Positions 1-8,481 of a DNA stretch of 64,000 bases are shown in pieces. Below the pieces are notes generated by a model that was given only the letters and a program-made list of their open reading frames with translations, had not been told where the DNA came from and did not search any database. The stretch comes from Haloactinopolyspora alba (GTDB taxonomy: Bacteria; Actinomycetota; Actinomycetes; Jiangellales; Jiangellaceae), in contig NZ_PYGE01000019.1 in NCBI RefSeq assembly GCF_003014555.1, positions 1-64,000 on the forward strand, written 5' to 3'. Both the position numbers and the translations under genes were made by a program. The first letter of the stretch is position 1. Every line of letters begins with the position of its first letter.

Positions 1-66
1 CCCCTCATCGCCCTCACCATGCTCAACCTCGGCGGCTACCGCCCCAACCTCCCAGGCCGAACCTGA
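1..66 (+). CDS. C-terminal tail of an unidentified protein
   Basis: An open frame runs from the window edge to a TGA at 64-66 and encodes 21 residues ending LGGYRPNLPGRT. Codon choice is G+C rich in the third position, as in the neighbours, so this is probably the end of a real gene whose body lies outside the window. The tail is too short to assign to a family. It ends 57 bp from the stop codon of the convergent gene. Confidence 0.3.
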   Translation, partial: PLIALTMLNLGGYRPNLPGRT

Positions 67-123
67 CCCACGGATCAGTCACAACAGCCGGAATTCCATG
101 GTGAACGTGGTCATTTTCGATGA

Positions 124-2259
124 TCACGGGCTGGAGGTGCCGAACCAGCGTTCGTACAGGGTGTCGTACTCGCCGCTCTCGACAAGTTCGAGCAATGCGA
201 CGTCGATGCGCTGGCGCAGTCCGGAGCCGTACGCGGAGCCGACGCCATAGCCGAACTCCTCGAAGACCGCCCCCACGACCTGCAGGTCGCCCTCCCCGGA
301 GTGCGCGGCCTGGTACTGCAGCACCGGCGCGTCGTGCACGAGCGCATCGACACTTCCCGCGCGCAGCGCGGCGTAGGCCTCGTCGGGGCTGTCGAACAGC
401 ACCGGGCCGAGCCCGCGTGCGGTCAGGTACTGCGCGCCGTGGGTCTGCGCGACCGAGCCGACGCTGTGCCCGGCGAGGTCGTCCGGGCCGGTGATCTCGC
501 CGCGGATCTCGTCGACGGCCATGGTGCTGGTGATGCTGGCGGTGAAGTAGGCGAGCAGGAAGTAGCCGGCGAGGATCCAGCCGACCGCGAACACCCGCGC
601 CAGGTTCCGCCGCGGCGTGTTGTTTCCGGCGCCGAACGGGGTGATGGCGACCACCGCCCACCAGATCGACTCCGGGATTCCGTGCAGGTAGTCGGTGGGG
701 ATGTCCGGGTTCCGGCGCCGCTCGAGCAGCCAGATGATGTGCCCGACGACCAGCAGGATCAGCCCGAAGATCACCGCGAACCAGAGGATCCAGGTCACGA
801 TTCTGCTGCTGGCGATGCGGCTCAGGGTGGAGCCGATACCGGAGCCTTCCTCGCTGGCCACCATCACCTGCAGCCCGGAGTCCAGCGTGGGCTGGGACAG
901 CGCCAACGAGCGGGCCCGGTCGGCGGTGATGTCCAGGCCGCCCAGAGCGACGTCGGCGGCGCCTCGTTCGACGTCGTCGATCTGCTTGGCCAGACTGTTG
1001 ACCTGCTGGATCTCGTAGTCGGCGCCGAGATTCTCGGCGATCAGACGCCACAGCTCCACGCTGAACCCGGTGTAGGACCCGTCGGAGTACACGACGAACG
1101 GTGCCAGGGCCCGGGTCGCGACGGTGAGCGTCCCGTCGTCCTGGGTGGGAGCCGGGTCGTCCTGGCCGGAACCGGCCGGGCCGCCGTTCTGGCCCGAGCC
1201 CGCCGGGCCGCCGTCCTGCGCCCGGCCCGGGTCGGCGGTCGCCAGCCACTCGTCCACCTGGCCACGGTTCTGTGCGATCCACTCCCGCGCGTGCCGCCGG
1301 ATGTCGGCCGGCGCGCCCTCGCCGGCGCGCATCCGGGCGTTCTGCGCGGAGATGTCCTCGAGTGGGATGGTCACGGCCCGCAGCAGGCGGCGGACGGGCG
1401 GGTGCTCGTCCAGGAACGCGCTGTTGCCGACGGCCCTGATGTCGTTGGGCGGCCAGCCGTCGGGGACGTCGAGCCAGGTGACGTCCTCGCCGGGGACGAG
1501 CTCGCCGACCGTCCAGTTCGGTGTCCACGTGTAGAACAGCACCGGTTCACTGCGCTGATACCGCTCGACCACGTCGTCCATCCGCGGCGCGTAGTTGCCC
1601 TGGACGTGCGTGACGGTCTCGCGCAGACCGAGCTCGTCGAGGTGGCGTTCGATCACCGACTCGCATCCCCACCCGACCTGGCAGCCGAGGAGGTCGGCTT
1701 TGCCGTCGTCGTCGGTGTCGAAGTGCTCGGCCACGGCCGGGTCGGCGAGATCGGCCAGCGACGTGATGTCGTGGCGCTCGGCGCTGGCGCGGTCGATCAG
1801 GTAGCCCTGACGGGCGCCGTCGCTGACCTGTGTTCCGACCGGTTCCACCGCGCCTTTCGCGCCGACCTCCTCGATGGCGGTGTTGTGCAGCGGGAACCAG
1901 CCGTTCGCCCACAGGTCGACGTCGCCGGCCGCCGCGGCTCCGTAGAACTCGGCGTTGCCCATCGTGGTGACGGACTCGACGGAGTAGCCGAGCTCCTCGA
2001 GCAGCTGGCGATACACCTCCGCCTGGAACCAGCCGGTGTCCCAGGTCGCGCGCGCCATCCGGATGCTTTCGGCGCCGCTGCCCGGGTCACCGCCGTCGCC
2101 ACCGCCGGCACCGTCGTCGCGGTCGTCGCCGGTGCCGGTTCCCGCCGCACCGGGCGTCGCGGCGGCAACCGTGGCCGTCGCCGCGACGGTGAGCAGGACG
2201 AGGAGCCGACGCAGCGCGGTCACCCGAGGTGACGGTTCGGTTCGGCGGCGCCGCTCCAT
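124..2259 (-). CDS. Glycine-betaine-binding domain fused to a glutamate-receptor-like (GluR0-type) ion channel
   Basis: The protein has 711 residues. After a signal peptide or anchor (residues 14-40) comes an OpuAC/ProX-type domain (about 64-335) with the betaine-box-like DLWANGWFPLHN, a calcium-loop-like DTDDDGKAD and GCQVGWGCE. A Gly/Pro linker with two GGPAGSGQ-like repeats (346-375) leads to lobe 1 of a family 3 solute-binding domain (376-475). That domain is split by a transmembrane helix (487-512), a re-entrant pore segment (528-550) and a second helix (555-580), and lobe 2 follows (583-705). Lobe 1, TM-pore-TM, lobe 2 is the architecture of bacterial glutamate receptor channels such as GluR0. 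YFTASITSTM lies where animal receptors have SYTANLAAF. The potassium filter TVGYG is not conserved; ITPFGAGN replaces it. A ligand-gated channel sensing betaine-type and amino-acid-type ligands is inferred. It lies 66 bp downstream of the LLM oxidoreductase gene on the same strand. Confidence 0.85.
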   Translation of the reverse strand: MERRRRTEPSPRVTALRRLLVLLTVAATATVAAATPGAAGTGTGDDRDDGAGGGDGGDPGSGAESIRMARATWDTGWFQAEVYRQLLEELGYSVESVTTMGNAEFYGAAAAGDVDLWANGWFPLHNTAIEEVGAKGAVEPVGTQVSDGARQGYLIDRASAERHDITSLADLADPAVAEHFDTDDDGKADLLGCQVGWGCESVIERHLDELGLRETVTHVQGNYAPRMDDVVERYQRSEPVLFYTWTPNWTVGELVPGEDVTWLDVPDGWPPNDIRAVGNSAFLDEHPPVRRLLRAVTIPLEDISAQNARMRAGEGAPADIRRHAREWIAQNRGQVDEWLATADPGRAQDGGPAGSGQNGGPAGSGQDDPAPTQDDGTLTVATRALAPFVVYSDGSYTGFSVELWRLIAENLGADYEIQQVNSLAKQIDDVERGAADVALGGLDITADRARSLALSQPTLDSGLQVMVASEEGSGIGSTLSRIASSRIVTWILWFAVIFGLILLVVGHIIWLLERRRNPDIPTDYLHGIPESIWWAVVAITPFGAGNNTPRRNLARVFAVGWILAGYFLLAYFTASITSTMAVDEIRGEITGPDDLAGHSVGSVAQTHGAQYLTARGLGPVLFDSPDEAYAALRAGSVDALVHDAPVLQYQAAHSGEGDLQVVGAVFEEFGYGVGSAYGSGLRQRIDVALLELVESGEYDTLYERWFGTSSP

Positions 2260-2325
2260 GCGGAAAGTTTCGGTGAGCGAGATCGGCTCGTCAACGTGGG
2301 CGAGGTCCGCCCCGCGTCGCCGGCG

Positions 2326-3210
2326 TCACGTCTCGCGGAGAGCGGGAATCACCTTGAGCGCGGCTCGCTCGAGTTCCTGCAGATGCTCGTCCGCGGGCCA
2401 TGCGAAGGAGAAGTCGTCCATACCCGCCGCCTGGTAACGCTCGACGAGCTCGTCGAGTCCGGTGCCGGAAGCGAACGGGTCGGTGCTCGCCCACAGCAGG
2501 ACGGATCGGCGCAGCGAGCGCGGATCCCGGCCGGCCCGTTCGCACAGCTCGTCGAGGTGCCGATTCAGCTCGGCGGCGCGGGCGACGTTGTCGTCGACGC
2601 CGGCCTCGGGCAGTCCGTTGGTGTTCCAGACGTCCGCCCGCTCGGCTGCCACCCGGAGCATCGTGGGTGCCTGCCCACCGACGATGATCGGAGGCCGGGG
2701 ACGTTGCAACGGCATGGGCCGCGTCGGCAGGCCGTCGACGCGGTACCACTCACCGTCGAAGCTGTACGGCTCGCCGTCGCTGCTCATCGCCTCGTCGAGG
2801 ACGCGGACGTACTCCGCGAAGCGGGCCACCCGTTCGCGGACCGGCCAGGGAGGGGTCCCGATGGCGTGGTGGTCGGCCGCCATGACGCCACCGCCGATGC
2901 CCAGCTCCAGCCGGCCTCCGGACAGATGGTCGACGGTGACCGCTTCCTTCGCCAGCATCGCGGGCGGGCGCAGGATCGGGTTACTGACCAGCGTGCCGAC
3001 CCGGACCCGAGCGGTCGCCGTCGCGGCGGCCGACGCGAGGGTCCAACCGTCGAGCCAGGGCGGATCGTCGGCGAAGATGTTTCCGACGTGGTCGGGCAGG
3101 TAGAGCTGGTCGAAACCGAGCTCTTCGACCTGGCGGAACCGGTCGATCAGGGTGGATGCGTCGGCGTCCGGGAGCACCATCACGCCGAAGCGGGGTTCGG
3201 TGGAGGTCAC
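2326..3210 (-). CDS. LLM-class (luciferase-like) flavin/F420-dependent oxidoreductase
   Basis: The 294-residue product has the bacterial luciferase-like TIM-barrel pattern: an N-terminal FGVMVLP strand, GFDQLYLPDH near residue 35, RVRVGTLVSNP near 70 and AVTVDHLSGGRLELGIGGG near 90-110. The family uses FMNH2 or F420 to oxidise or reduce small organic substrates; the actual substrate cannot be read here. I chose the GTG at 3208-3210 because it overlaps the upstream stop codon by four bases (GTGA) and gives the normal family N-terminus. A much longer open frame upstream is antisense-like low-complexity sequence. It is translationally coupled to the imine-reductase-like gene. Confidence 0.88.
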   Translation of the reverse strand: MTSTEPRFGVMVLPDADASTLIDRFRQVEELGFDQLYLPDHVGNIFADDPPWLDGWTLASAAATATARVRVGTLVSNPILRPPAMLAKEAVTVDHLSGGRLELGIGGGVMAADHHAIGTPPWPVRERVARFAEYVRVLDEAMSSDGEPYSFDGEWYRVDGLPTRPMPLQRPRPPIIVGGQAPTMLRVAAERADVWNTNGLPEAGVDDNVARAAELNRHLDELCERAGRDPRSLRRSVLLWASTDPFASGTGLDELVERYQAAGMDDFSFAWPADEHLQELERAALKVIPALRET

Positions 3211-4082
3211 GGGTGTGTGATCCCTTCGTAGATGCGGCTGAAGACCTCGTCGCCGTGCCCGTCGGCGATCTGCGCGTCGATGATCCGTTGGACGGGTTCC
3301 AGCACGCCCGCGCCGACGTGCTGGTCCCTGCCGGCCCGGACGATGAGGTCGACCGCGGACTTGGTGAACTCGAGGTCCTGGACGTCGGTGGTGTAGTCGC
3401 CGGAGTCGATGGACTCGGCCAGGTCGGGCAGGCTCGCCGTCATGGCGGTGAGCCAGGGACCGGCCAGCGCGGCGAACTCCTTCGCGCTGACGCCGGCGGT
3501 GGAGACCATCGCGGCGCCGTGGAAGAACCCGGCGAACATCGCGTACATCCCCGCCAGCAGGGCGAGGTCGTGCAGCGCGGCCGCGCCCGCGTCGTCGCCC
3601 ACGTAGTGGCTGTCGGCGACGGCGTCCAGCACCGGACGGTACTGCTCGAACGCCGCCGGCGCACCGCTGTAGAAGATCGCGGCGCCGGGTTGTCCGATGG
3701 TCTCGGGGACGGCCAGCATGCCGCCGTCCAGGTAGGTGATGCCGTGATCGTGTGCCCAGCCCGCCATCTCGCGCGCCTGTGCCGGTGAGCCGGTGGTGAC
3801 GTTCACCAGCACCCGCCCGGACAGTGACCGCGCCACCGGGTCGAGGACCTCGTACACGCTGTCGTAGTCGAACAGGCACGCGATGACGAGCGGGCTGCTG
3901 GTCACGGCGTGCTCGGCGGTGTCGGCGGCCCGCGCGCCGGCCGCGACGAGGTCGTCGGCCCGGTGTGGTGTCCGGTTCCAGACGGTGGCCGGGTGACCGG
4001 CGGCCAGGAGGGTGCGGGCCATCGCGGCACCCATCGCGCCGAGTCCGAGGACCGTGACCTGTGTGTCGTGTGCGTCTGTCAT
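3207..4082 (-). CDS. NAD(P)-dependent 6PGDH/3-HIBDH superfamily oxidoreductase, imine-reductase-like
   Basis: The 291-residue protein begins with a Rossmann motif, VTVLGLGAMGAAMA, followed by the NADP-type WNRTPHRAD loop. The C-terminal half starts DLALLAGMYAMFAGFFHGAAMV, the helix that in imine reductases carries the catalytic acid and the substrate cleft. Length and layout match IREDs and beta-hydroxyacid dehydrogenases; IRED-type is preferred from the DLALL and GFFHG context. It is the first gene of a unit with the LLM oxidoreductase. A large inverted repeat lies 34-74 bp upstream and probably controls it. The substrate is unknown. Confidence 0.85.
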   Translation of the reverse strand: MTDAHDTQVTVLGLGAMGAAMARTLLAAGHPATVWNRTPHRADDLVAAGARAADTAEHAVTSSPLVIACLFDYDSVYEVLDPVARSLSGRVLVNVTTGSPAQAREMAGWAHDHGITYLDGGMLAVPETIGQPGAAIFYSGAPAAFEQYRPVLDAVADSHYVGDDAGAAALHDLALLAGMYAMFAGFFHGAAMVSTAGVSAKEFAALAGPWLTAMTASLPDLAESIDSGDYTTDVQDLEFTKSAVDLIVRAGRDQHVGAGVLEPVQRIIDAQIADGHGDEVFSRIYEGITHP

Positions 4083-4115
4083 GGTCCGATGCTCCGACGA
4101 TACGAACCATGCAAC

Positions 4116-4155
4116 AAGTACCTACTTTGAAGTCAGGTACTTACCTCGTGGTAAG
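4116..4155. promoter_or_regulatory. Compound inverted repeat, probable repressor operator
   Basis: AAGTACCT at 4116-4123 and AGGTACTT at 4135-4142 form perfect 8-bp arms around 11 bp. An overlapping second dyad, CTTACC (4140-4145) and GGTAAG (4150-4155), has a 4-bp spacer. The block sits just upstream of the imine-reductase-like gene on the minus strand. Spaced AAGTACC/GGTACTT half-sites resemble HxlR/MarR-type winged-helix operators, but no such regulator is encoded next to it. Confidence 0.5.
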
Positions 4156-4294
4156 AATCGGCGTTGACGAGGGTCGCCATACTCAGCTCCGCCACGCGGC
4201 GTCGTCGACGCGGTCGAGGAAGCCGTTGAGATGCTCGAAGACGTGCCGGCCACGGTCGAGCCCCGTCGCGTCACCAACTCCGCGCCCGCGTGTT

Positions 4295-4307
4295 GGCAAC
4301 GGTTGCC
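4295..4307. promoter_or_regulatory. Palindrome upstream of hydantoinase operon
   Basis: GGCAAC-G-GTTGCC is a perfect 13-bp dyad lying 66 bp before the hyuA start codon. Size and symmetry would suit a LacI- or GntR-like operator. The rest of 4156-4373 shows no convincing gene. Confidence 0.35.
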
Positions 4308-4373
4308 GAGGCGCCCCGCCGCGCCGGCCGGGTTGAATCGCGGCACCAGCAGGTGAGCCGGAAGGAGACGTGG

Positions 4374-6446
4374 ATGCCGTCCGCCGTCCGTATCGGCATC
4401 GACACCGGGGGGACGTTCACCGACGTCGTGGCCGTCGACGAGGTGACCGGCCGGTACACGGCCACGAAGACGCCGTCCACGCCGGACGACCCGGCCGAGG
4501 GGTTCATGACCGGCGTGCGCAAGGTGCTCGACCTGCTCGGTGCCACCGGCGAGGACGTCACTGCCGTCGGCCACGGCACCACCGTGGCGACGAACCGGCT
4601 GCTCGAGGGGAAGATCGACGACCTCGGGTTCGTCACGACCGAAGGGTACGCGCACGTGCTCGAGATCGCCCGGCAGTCGGTGCCGGACGGGTACGGCAAC
4701 AGTTACTTCTGGGTCAAGCCGCCGCGTATCGTCCCCGCCGACCGGGTCCGCACGGTCGGCGGCCGCCTCGCGTTCGACGGCAGCGAGATCCGCGCGTTCG
4801 ACGAGCAGGACGCGGTGGCGGCCGCCCGGTTCTTCCGCGAGCGCGGCGTGTCCACCATCGGCGTGTGTTTCCTGCACGCCTACGCCGACCCGGCGCACGA
4901 GCTGCGGATGCGCGACGTGCTGGCGCGTGAGTACCCGGGGGCCACGGTCTCGTTGTCGTCGCGGGTGCTGCGCGAGTACCGCGAGTACGAGCGCAGCGTC
5001 ACCACGCTGGTGGACGCCGCGGTGAAGCCGAGCATCGCGCGGTACGTGCGCACCATCGGCGCACGCCTGCGCGACCTGGTTCCGGGCGGGCGGGACGTGC
5101 CGTTCTCGGTGATGAAGTCCAACGGCGGCGTGCTCTCGGCGGACGAGGTGGTCGAGCAGCCGATCAGCACCGTGCTGTCCGGGCCGGCCGCGGGTGCGCT
5201 CGGCGCCGCGGTCGTGGCCCGCGAGGCCGGGTTCCCCAGCGTGCTCACACTGGACGGCGGCGGTACCTCCACCGACGTCACCGTCGTCGTCGACGGCCGG
5301 CCCGCGCTGACGACCGAGGGCGGCGTCGGCGGGTACCCGAGCAAGATCCCGATGATCGACGTGGCGACGGTCGGCGCCGGTGGGGGCTCCGTGGCGTGGG
5401 TCAGCCCGGAACGCACGCTCAAGGTCGGCCCGCACTCCGCGGGCGCCGAGCCGGGGCCGCTGTGCTACGGCGCCGGCGGCACCGAGCCGACGCTCACCGA
5501 CGCGCACGTGCTGCTGGGGCGGCTGCCGGCGCGGCTGCTCGGCGGCGAGATGTCACTCGACGTGGCGTCGGCGCGCAGGGGAGTGGCCGTGCTCGCGGCC
5601 GAGTTGGGACTGGACGTCGAGCGGTGCGCCGAGGGCATCGCGGAGATCTCCGCATGGAACCAGGCGAACGCGCTGCGGCGGATCACCGTCACCCGCGGCC
5701 TGGACGTCCGCGACTTCACCCTGGTCACGTTCGGCGGCTCCGGCTCGCTGGCCGCGTGCCGTCTCGCCGACGTGCTGGGCCTGTCCCGCGTGCTCGTGCC
5801 GCGCGACCCCGGCAACCTGTCGGCGTACGGGCTGCTCACCGTCGACGTCCGCAACGACTACGTGCGCACCGCCGTCGCCCGGCAGGACGCGCTGGACCCG
5901 GACGCGGTCGCGGCCGTGCTGGACGAACTGCGCGCCGAAGCGGCTCGTGCGCTGGACCGTGAGGGCTTCGCACGGGAAGCGCAGCGGTTCGTCCGCACCG
6001 CGGACCTGCGCTATCTCGGTCAGGCCTCGGAGGTCCGGGTGGACGTCCCGGACGGCCCGGTGACCGGCGAGCTGGCCGATGCGGTGGCCGCGGCGTTCCA
6101 CGCCGAGCACCGCGCCCTGTACGGCTACGACTTCCGCGACGATCCCCGGCAGCAGGTCGAGTGGGTGAACCTGCGCGTGACCGGCGTCGGGCCGATCCGC
6201 CGTCCGGAGATCGTGCCCGTCGGGCCCGGGAGTGGCGCCGAGCCGGCCGCCTTCCGTCCGGTCCACTTCGACGGGTGGCAGGACACGCCGGTGTTCGACC
6301 GGGCGGCTCTGGGAGAGGGGGACGCGGTCGTGGGCCCGGCGGTGATCGAGGAGTACGGATCCACCGTCCCGGTCCATCCCGGGTTCCGCGCCGACGTCGA
6401 TCGGCTGGGCAGCCTCGTGCTCACACGGCAGGAGGACACCCGATGA
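4374..6446 (+). CDS. hyuA: Hydantoinase/oxoprolinase family protein, subunit A
   Basis: The 690-residue protein has the ASKHA-type phosphate-binding start RIGIDTGGTFTDVVAVD (residues 6-22), a second nucleotide motif LDGGGTSTDVTVVVDG near 300, and the LSGPAAGALGAA motif between them. The family comprises ATP-dependent cyclic amide hydrolases (N-methylhydantoinase A, 5-oxoprolinase, caprolactamase) and acetone carboxylase beta subunits. Residues here fit the hydantoinase side, but ring substrate cannot be told from sequence. The ATG at 4374 follows GGAAGGAGA; the open frame extends upstream without homologous sequence. Its stop overlaps hyuB by 4 bp, as expected for two subunits of one enzyme. 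Confidence 0.9.
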   Translation: MPSAVRIGIDTGGTFTDVVAVDEVTGRYTATKTPSTPDDPAEGFMTGVRKVLDLLGATGEDVTAVGHGTTVATNRLLEGKIDDLGFVTTEGYAHVLEIARQSVPDGYGNSYFWVKPPRIVPADRVRTVGGRLAFDGSEIRAFDEQDAVAAARFFRERGVSTIGVCFLHAYADPAHELRMRDVLAREYPGATVSLSSRVLREYREYERSVTTLVDAAVKPSIARYVRTIGARLRDLVPGGRDVPFSVMKSNGGVLSADEVVEQPISTVLSGPAAGALGAAVVAREAGFPSVLTLDGGGTSTDVTVVVDGRPALTTEGGVGGYPSKIPMIDVATVGAGGGSVAWVSPERTLKVGPHSAGAEPGPLCYGAGGTEPTLTDAHVLLGRLPARLLGGEMSLDVASARRGVAVLAAELGLDVERCAEGIAEISAWNQANALRRITVTRGLDVRDFTLVTFGGSGSLAACRLADVLGLSRVLVPRDPGNLSAYGLLTVDVRNDYVRTAVARQDALDPDAVAAVLDELRAEAARALDREGFAREAQRFVRTADLRYLGQASEVRVDVPDGPVTGELADAVAAAFHAEHRALYGYDFRDDPRQQVEWVNLRVTGVGPIRRPEIVPVGPGSGAEPAAFRPVHFDGWQDTPVFDRAALGEGDAVVGPAVIEEYGSTVPVHPGFRADVDRLGSLVLTRQEDTR

Positions 6447-8347
6447 CCCGCGCCGGCCGGCCGTACCACCTGACACCGGGCGTGGACGCCGACCCGGTGC
6501 TCGTCGAGATCGTCCAGGGCTACCTGGCGTCGGTGGAGCGCGAGGTGGAGACCGCGATCGGGCGCACCTCGCGGTCGCCGATGATCCGCGACGCCCACGA
6601 CTACCGCGCCGGCCTGCACGACCGGCATCTGCGCAAGCTGACCGGCCGCTCGTACTCGGCGCTGGTGGACCCGGTGGTCCGTGATCACCCGATCGAGACC
6701 ATGCGCCCCGGAGACGTGTTCTTCCACAACGACGTGTATCTCTCCGAGGGCGGCATCGGGCACCTGCCGGACCTGTGCGTGACCACACCGGTGTTCCATG
6801 CGGGACCGGACGGCGCGCCCGCCGTCGTCGCGTTCGTGCAGGCCTTCGGGCACCACGACGACATCGGCGGGACCGTCCCCGGCTCGATGCCCTCGCACGC
6901 GACCAGCGTGTTCGAGGAGGGACTGATGGTGCCGCCGATCAAGCTGTGGGACGCGGGGCGGCCCAACGAGGCCGCGCTGACGATCATGACCCGCAACTCG
7001 CGGATGCCGGATTCGCTCGCCGCCGACCTCGACGCCGAGTGCGCGGCCTGCCTGATGGGCGCGCGGCGGATGGCCGAGCTGTTCGACCGCTACGGGCAGG
7101 ATTCCGTCGAGGCGTGTTTCGACGCGATCCTGGACCGGACCACCGAGACGTTCCGGCGCGAGGTGCTGTCGAAGATCCCGCCGGGCAGTTACACGTGGGA
7201 GGACTACGCCGAGCACGACGGCGTCGACCCGCCCATGCTGCACCGCCAGCGGATCACCCTGACCCGCACCGACGACGCGGACGGGCCGGGGCTGGTGGTC
7301 GACTTCACCGGCACCGGGCCGCAGGCGCGCGGGCCGATCAACCACTGCGGCGACCACGCCGACGGCGCGTTCCTGAAGAAGTGGCTGGCCCCGATCCTGC
7401 GCAACCTCGCGGACACGCCCGAACGGATGGCGGAGCTGGACGTCAACGAGGGCGTCGTGCCGCTCGTCGAGATGCGGTTCCCGCCTCCGGGGACACTGCT
7501 CACGCCGGCGTTCCCGGCGCCGACGAACGCGCGCACGTTCGTCATCCTGCGGCTGCTGGGTGTGCTGGCCGGGGCGGTCGCGAAAGCCGTCGACGGGCGG
7601 ATGCCTGCCGATCAGGAGACGATCCGCTACACCGGCGTGTACGGCACCGACGCCCACGGCCGGCCGTACCTGATGCGTGAGGTGCTGGGCGGCGGCTCGG
7701 GCGGGCGGTACTACGCCGACGGGGAGGACACCGTGCACGTCGTCCCGGACTCGCGGAACCTGCCGACGGAGTTCAGCGAGTCGCGGTTCCCGTTCGTCGT
7801 CGAACGCCTCGGCCTCGCGGTCGACTCCGGCGGGCCCGGCCGGTACCGGGGCGGGTTGGGTTACGAGAAGCACGTCCGGATGCTGCGCGACGCGCACTTC
7901 ATGTCCATCGCCGACCGGTCGATCCTGTCCTGCTGGGGACTGCGCGGCGGGCGGGCCGGGCAGCCGTTCGCGGTGACGATCGACCCCGGCGGGCCGCACG
8001 AACGCGAGGTCGACGCGCTGGCCGACGCCGAACCCGTCGCGGCGGGTGAGGTCGTCCGGATCCGCACCACCGGTGGCGGCGGCTGGGGCGACCCGCTGCA
8101 GCGTCCGTACGACGACATGCTGCGCGACCTGCGGTGGGGCAAGGTGTCGTTCGAGGGTGCGCGAGCCGACTACGGCGTCGTCGCTTCCGGCCCGCCGGAG
8201 GCGCCGGTGCTCGACGAGACGGCAACCGCTGCACTGCGCACGGAGCTTGCCGCCGAGCGCGGCGCCGAGCAGCCGTTCTTCGACCGCGGCCCCGGATACG
8301 CCCGCCTGGCCGACGGCCGCGCCGCCGCGGACGTCGACTGGCGTTGA
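6443..8347 (+). CDS. hyuB: Hydantoinase B/oxoprolinase family protein, subunit B
   Basis: The 634-residue protein matches HyuB/oxoprolinase C-terminal half: SRSPMIRDAHDYRAGLHD near residue 50, the PGDVFFHNDVYLSEGGIGHLPD block near 90-110, histidine-rich AFGHHDDIGGTVPGSMP near 135-150, and the terminal GGGGWGDPLQRP typical of the family. It forms a hetero-oligomer with HyuA, which uses ATP to open the amide ring. ATG at 6443 lies within the hyuA stop (ATGA), so the two are translationally coupled. A 134-bp gap follows before the CoA-transferase; it contains a TAGTCT -10-like element but no gene. Confidence 0.9.
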   Translation: MTRAGRPYHLTPGVDADPVLVEIVQGYLASVEREVETAIGRTSRSPMIRDAHDYRAGLHDRHLRKLTGRSYSALVDPVVRDHPIETMRPGDVFFHNDVYLSEGGIGHLPDLCVTTPVFHAGPDGAPAVVAFVQAFGHHDDIGGTVPGSMPSHATSVFEEGLMVPPIKLWDAGRPNEAALTIMTRNSRMPDSLAADLDAECAACLMGARRMAELFDRYGQDSVEACFDAILDRTTETFRREVLSKIPPGSYTWEDYAEHDGVDPPMLHRQRITLTRTDDADGPGLVVDFTGTGPQARGPINHCGDHADGAFLKKWLAPILRNLADTPERMAELDVNEGVVPLVEMRFPPPGTLLTPAFPAPTNARTFVILRLLGVLAGAVAKAVDGRMPADQETIRYTGVYGTDAHGRPYLMREVLGGGSGGRYYADGEDTVHVVPDSRNLPTEFSESRFPFVVERLGLAVDSGGPGRYRGGLGYEKHVRMLRDAHFMSIADRSILSCWGLRGGRAGQPFAVTIDPGGPHEREVDALADAEPVAAGEVVRIRTTGGGGWGDPLQRPYDDMLRDLRWGKVSFEGARADYGVVASGPPEAPVLDETATAALRTELAAERGAEQPFFDRGPGYARLADGRAAADVDWR

Positions 8348-8481
8348 CACGAGATGCGTGGGTTGCTGCGAATCTTCCCCCGTGTTCTCGGCAGACCGTG
8401 CCGTCGATGCGGCCGCACCGGTCGCCGTAGTCTGCCGAACAAGAACCGAGCAGCGCACGCGGTCGAGCCGGAGGTGGATCG

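Noticed and set aside
1-66. End of a transposase
   Set aside because: The 21-residue tail gives a vague impression only; no inverted repeat or target duplication is visible at the edge.
4290-4373. N-terminal extension of HyuA
   Set aside because: The frame is open to 4290 but the family begins at the VRIGIDTGGT strand, and a GGAGA ribosome site precedes the ATG at 4374.
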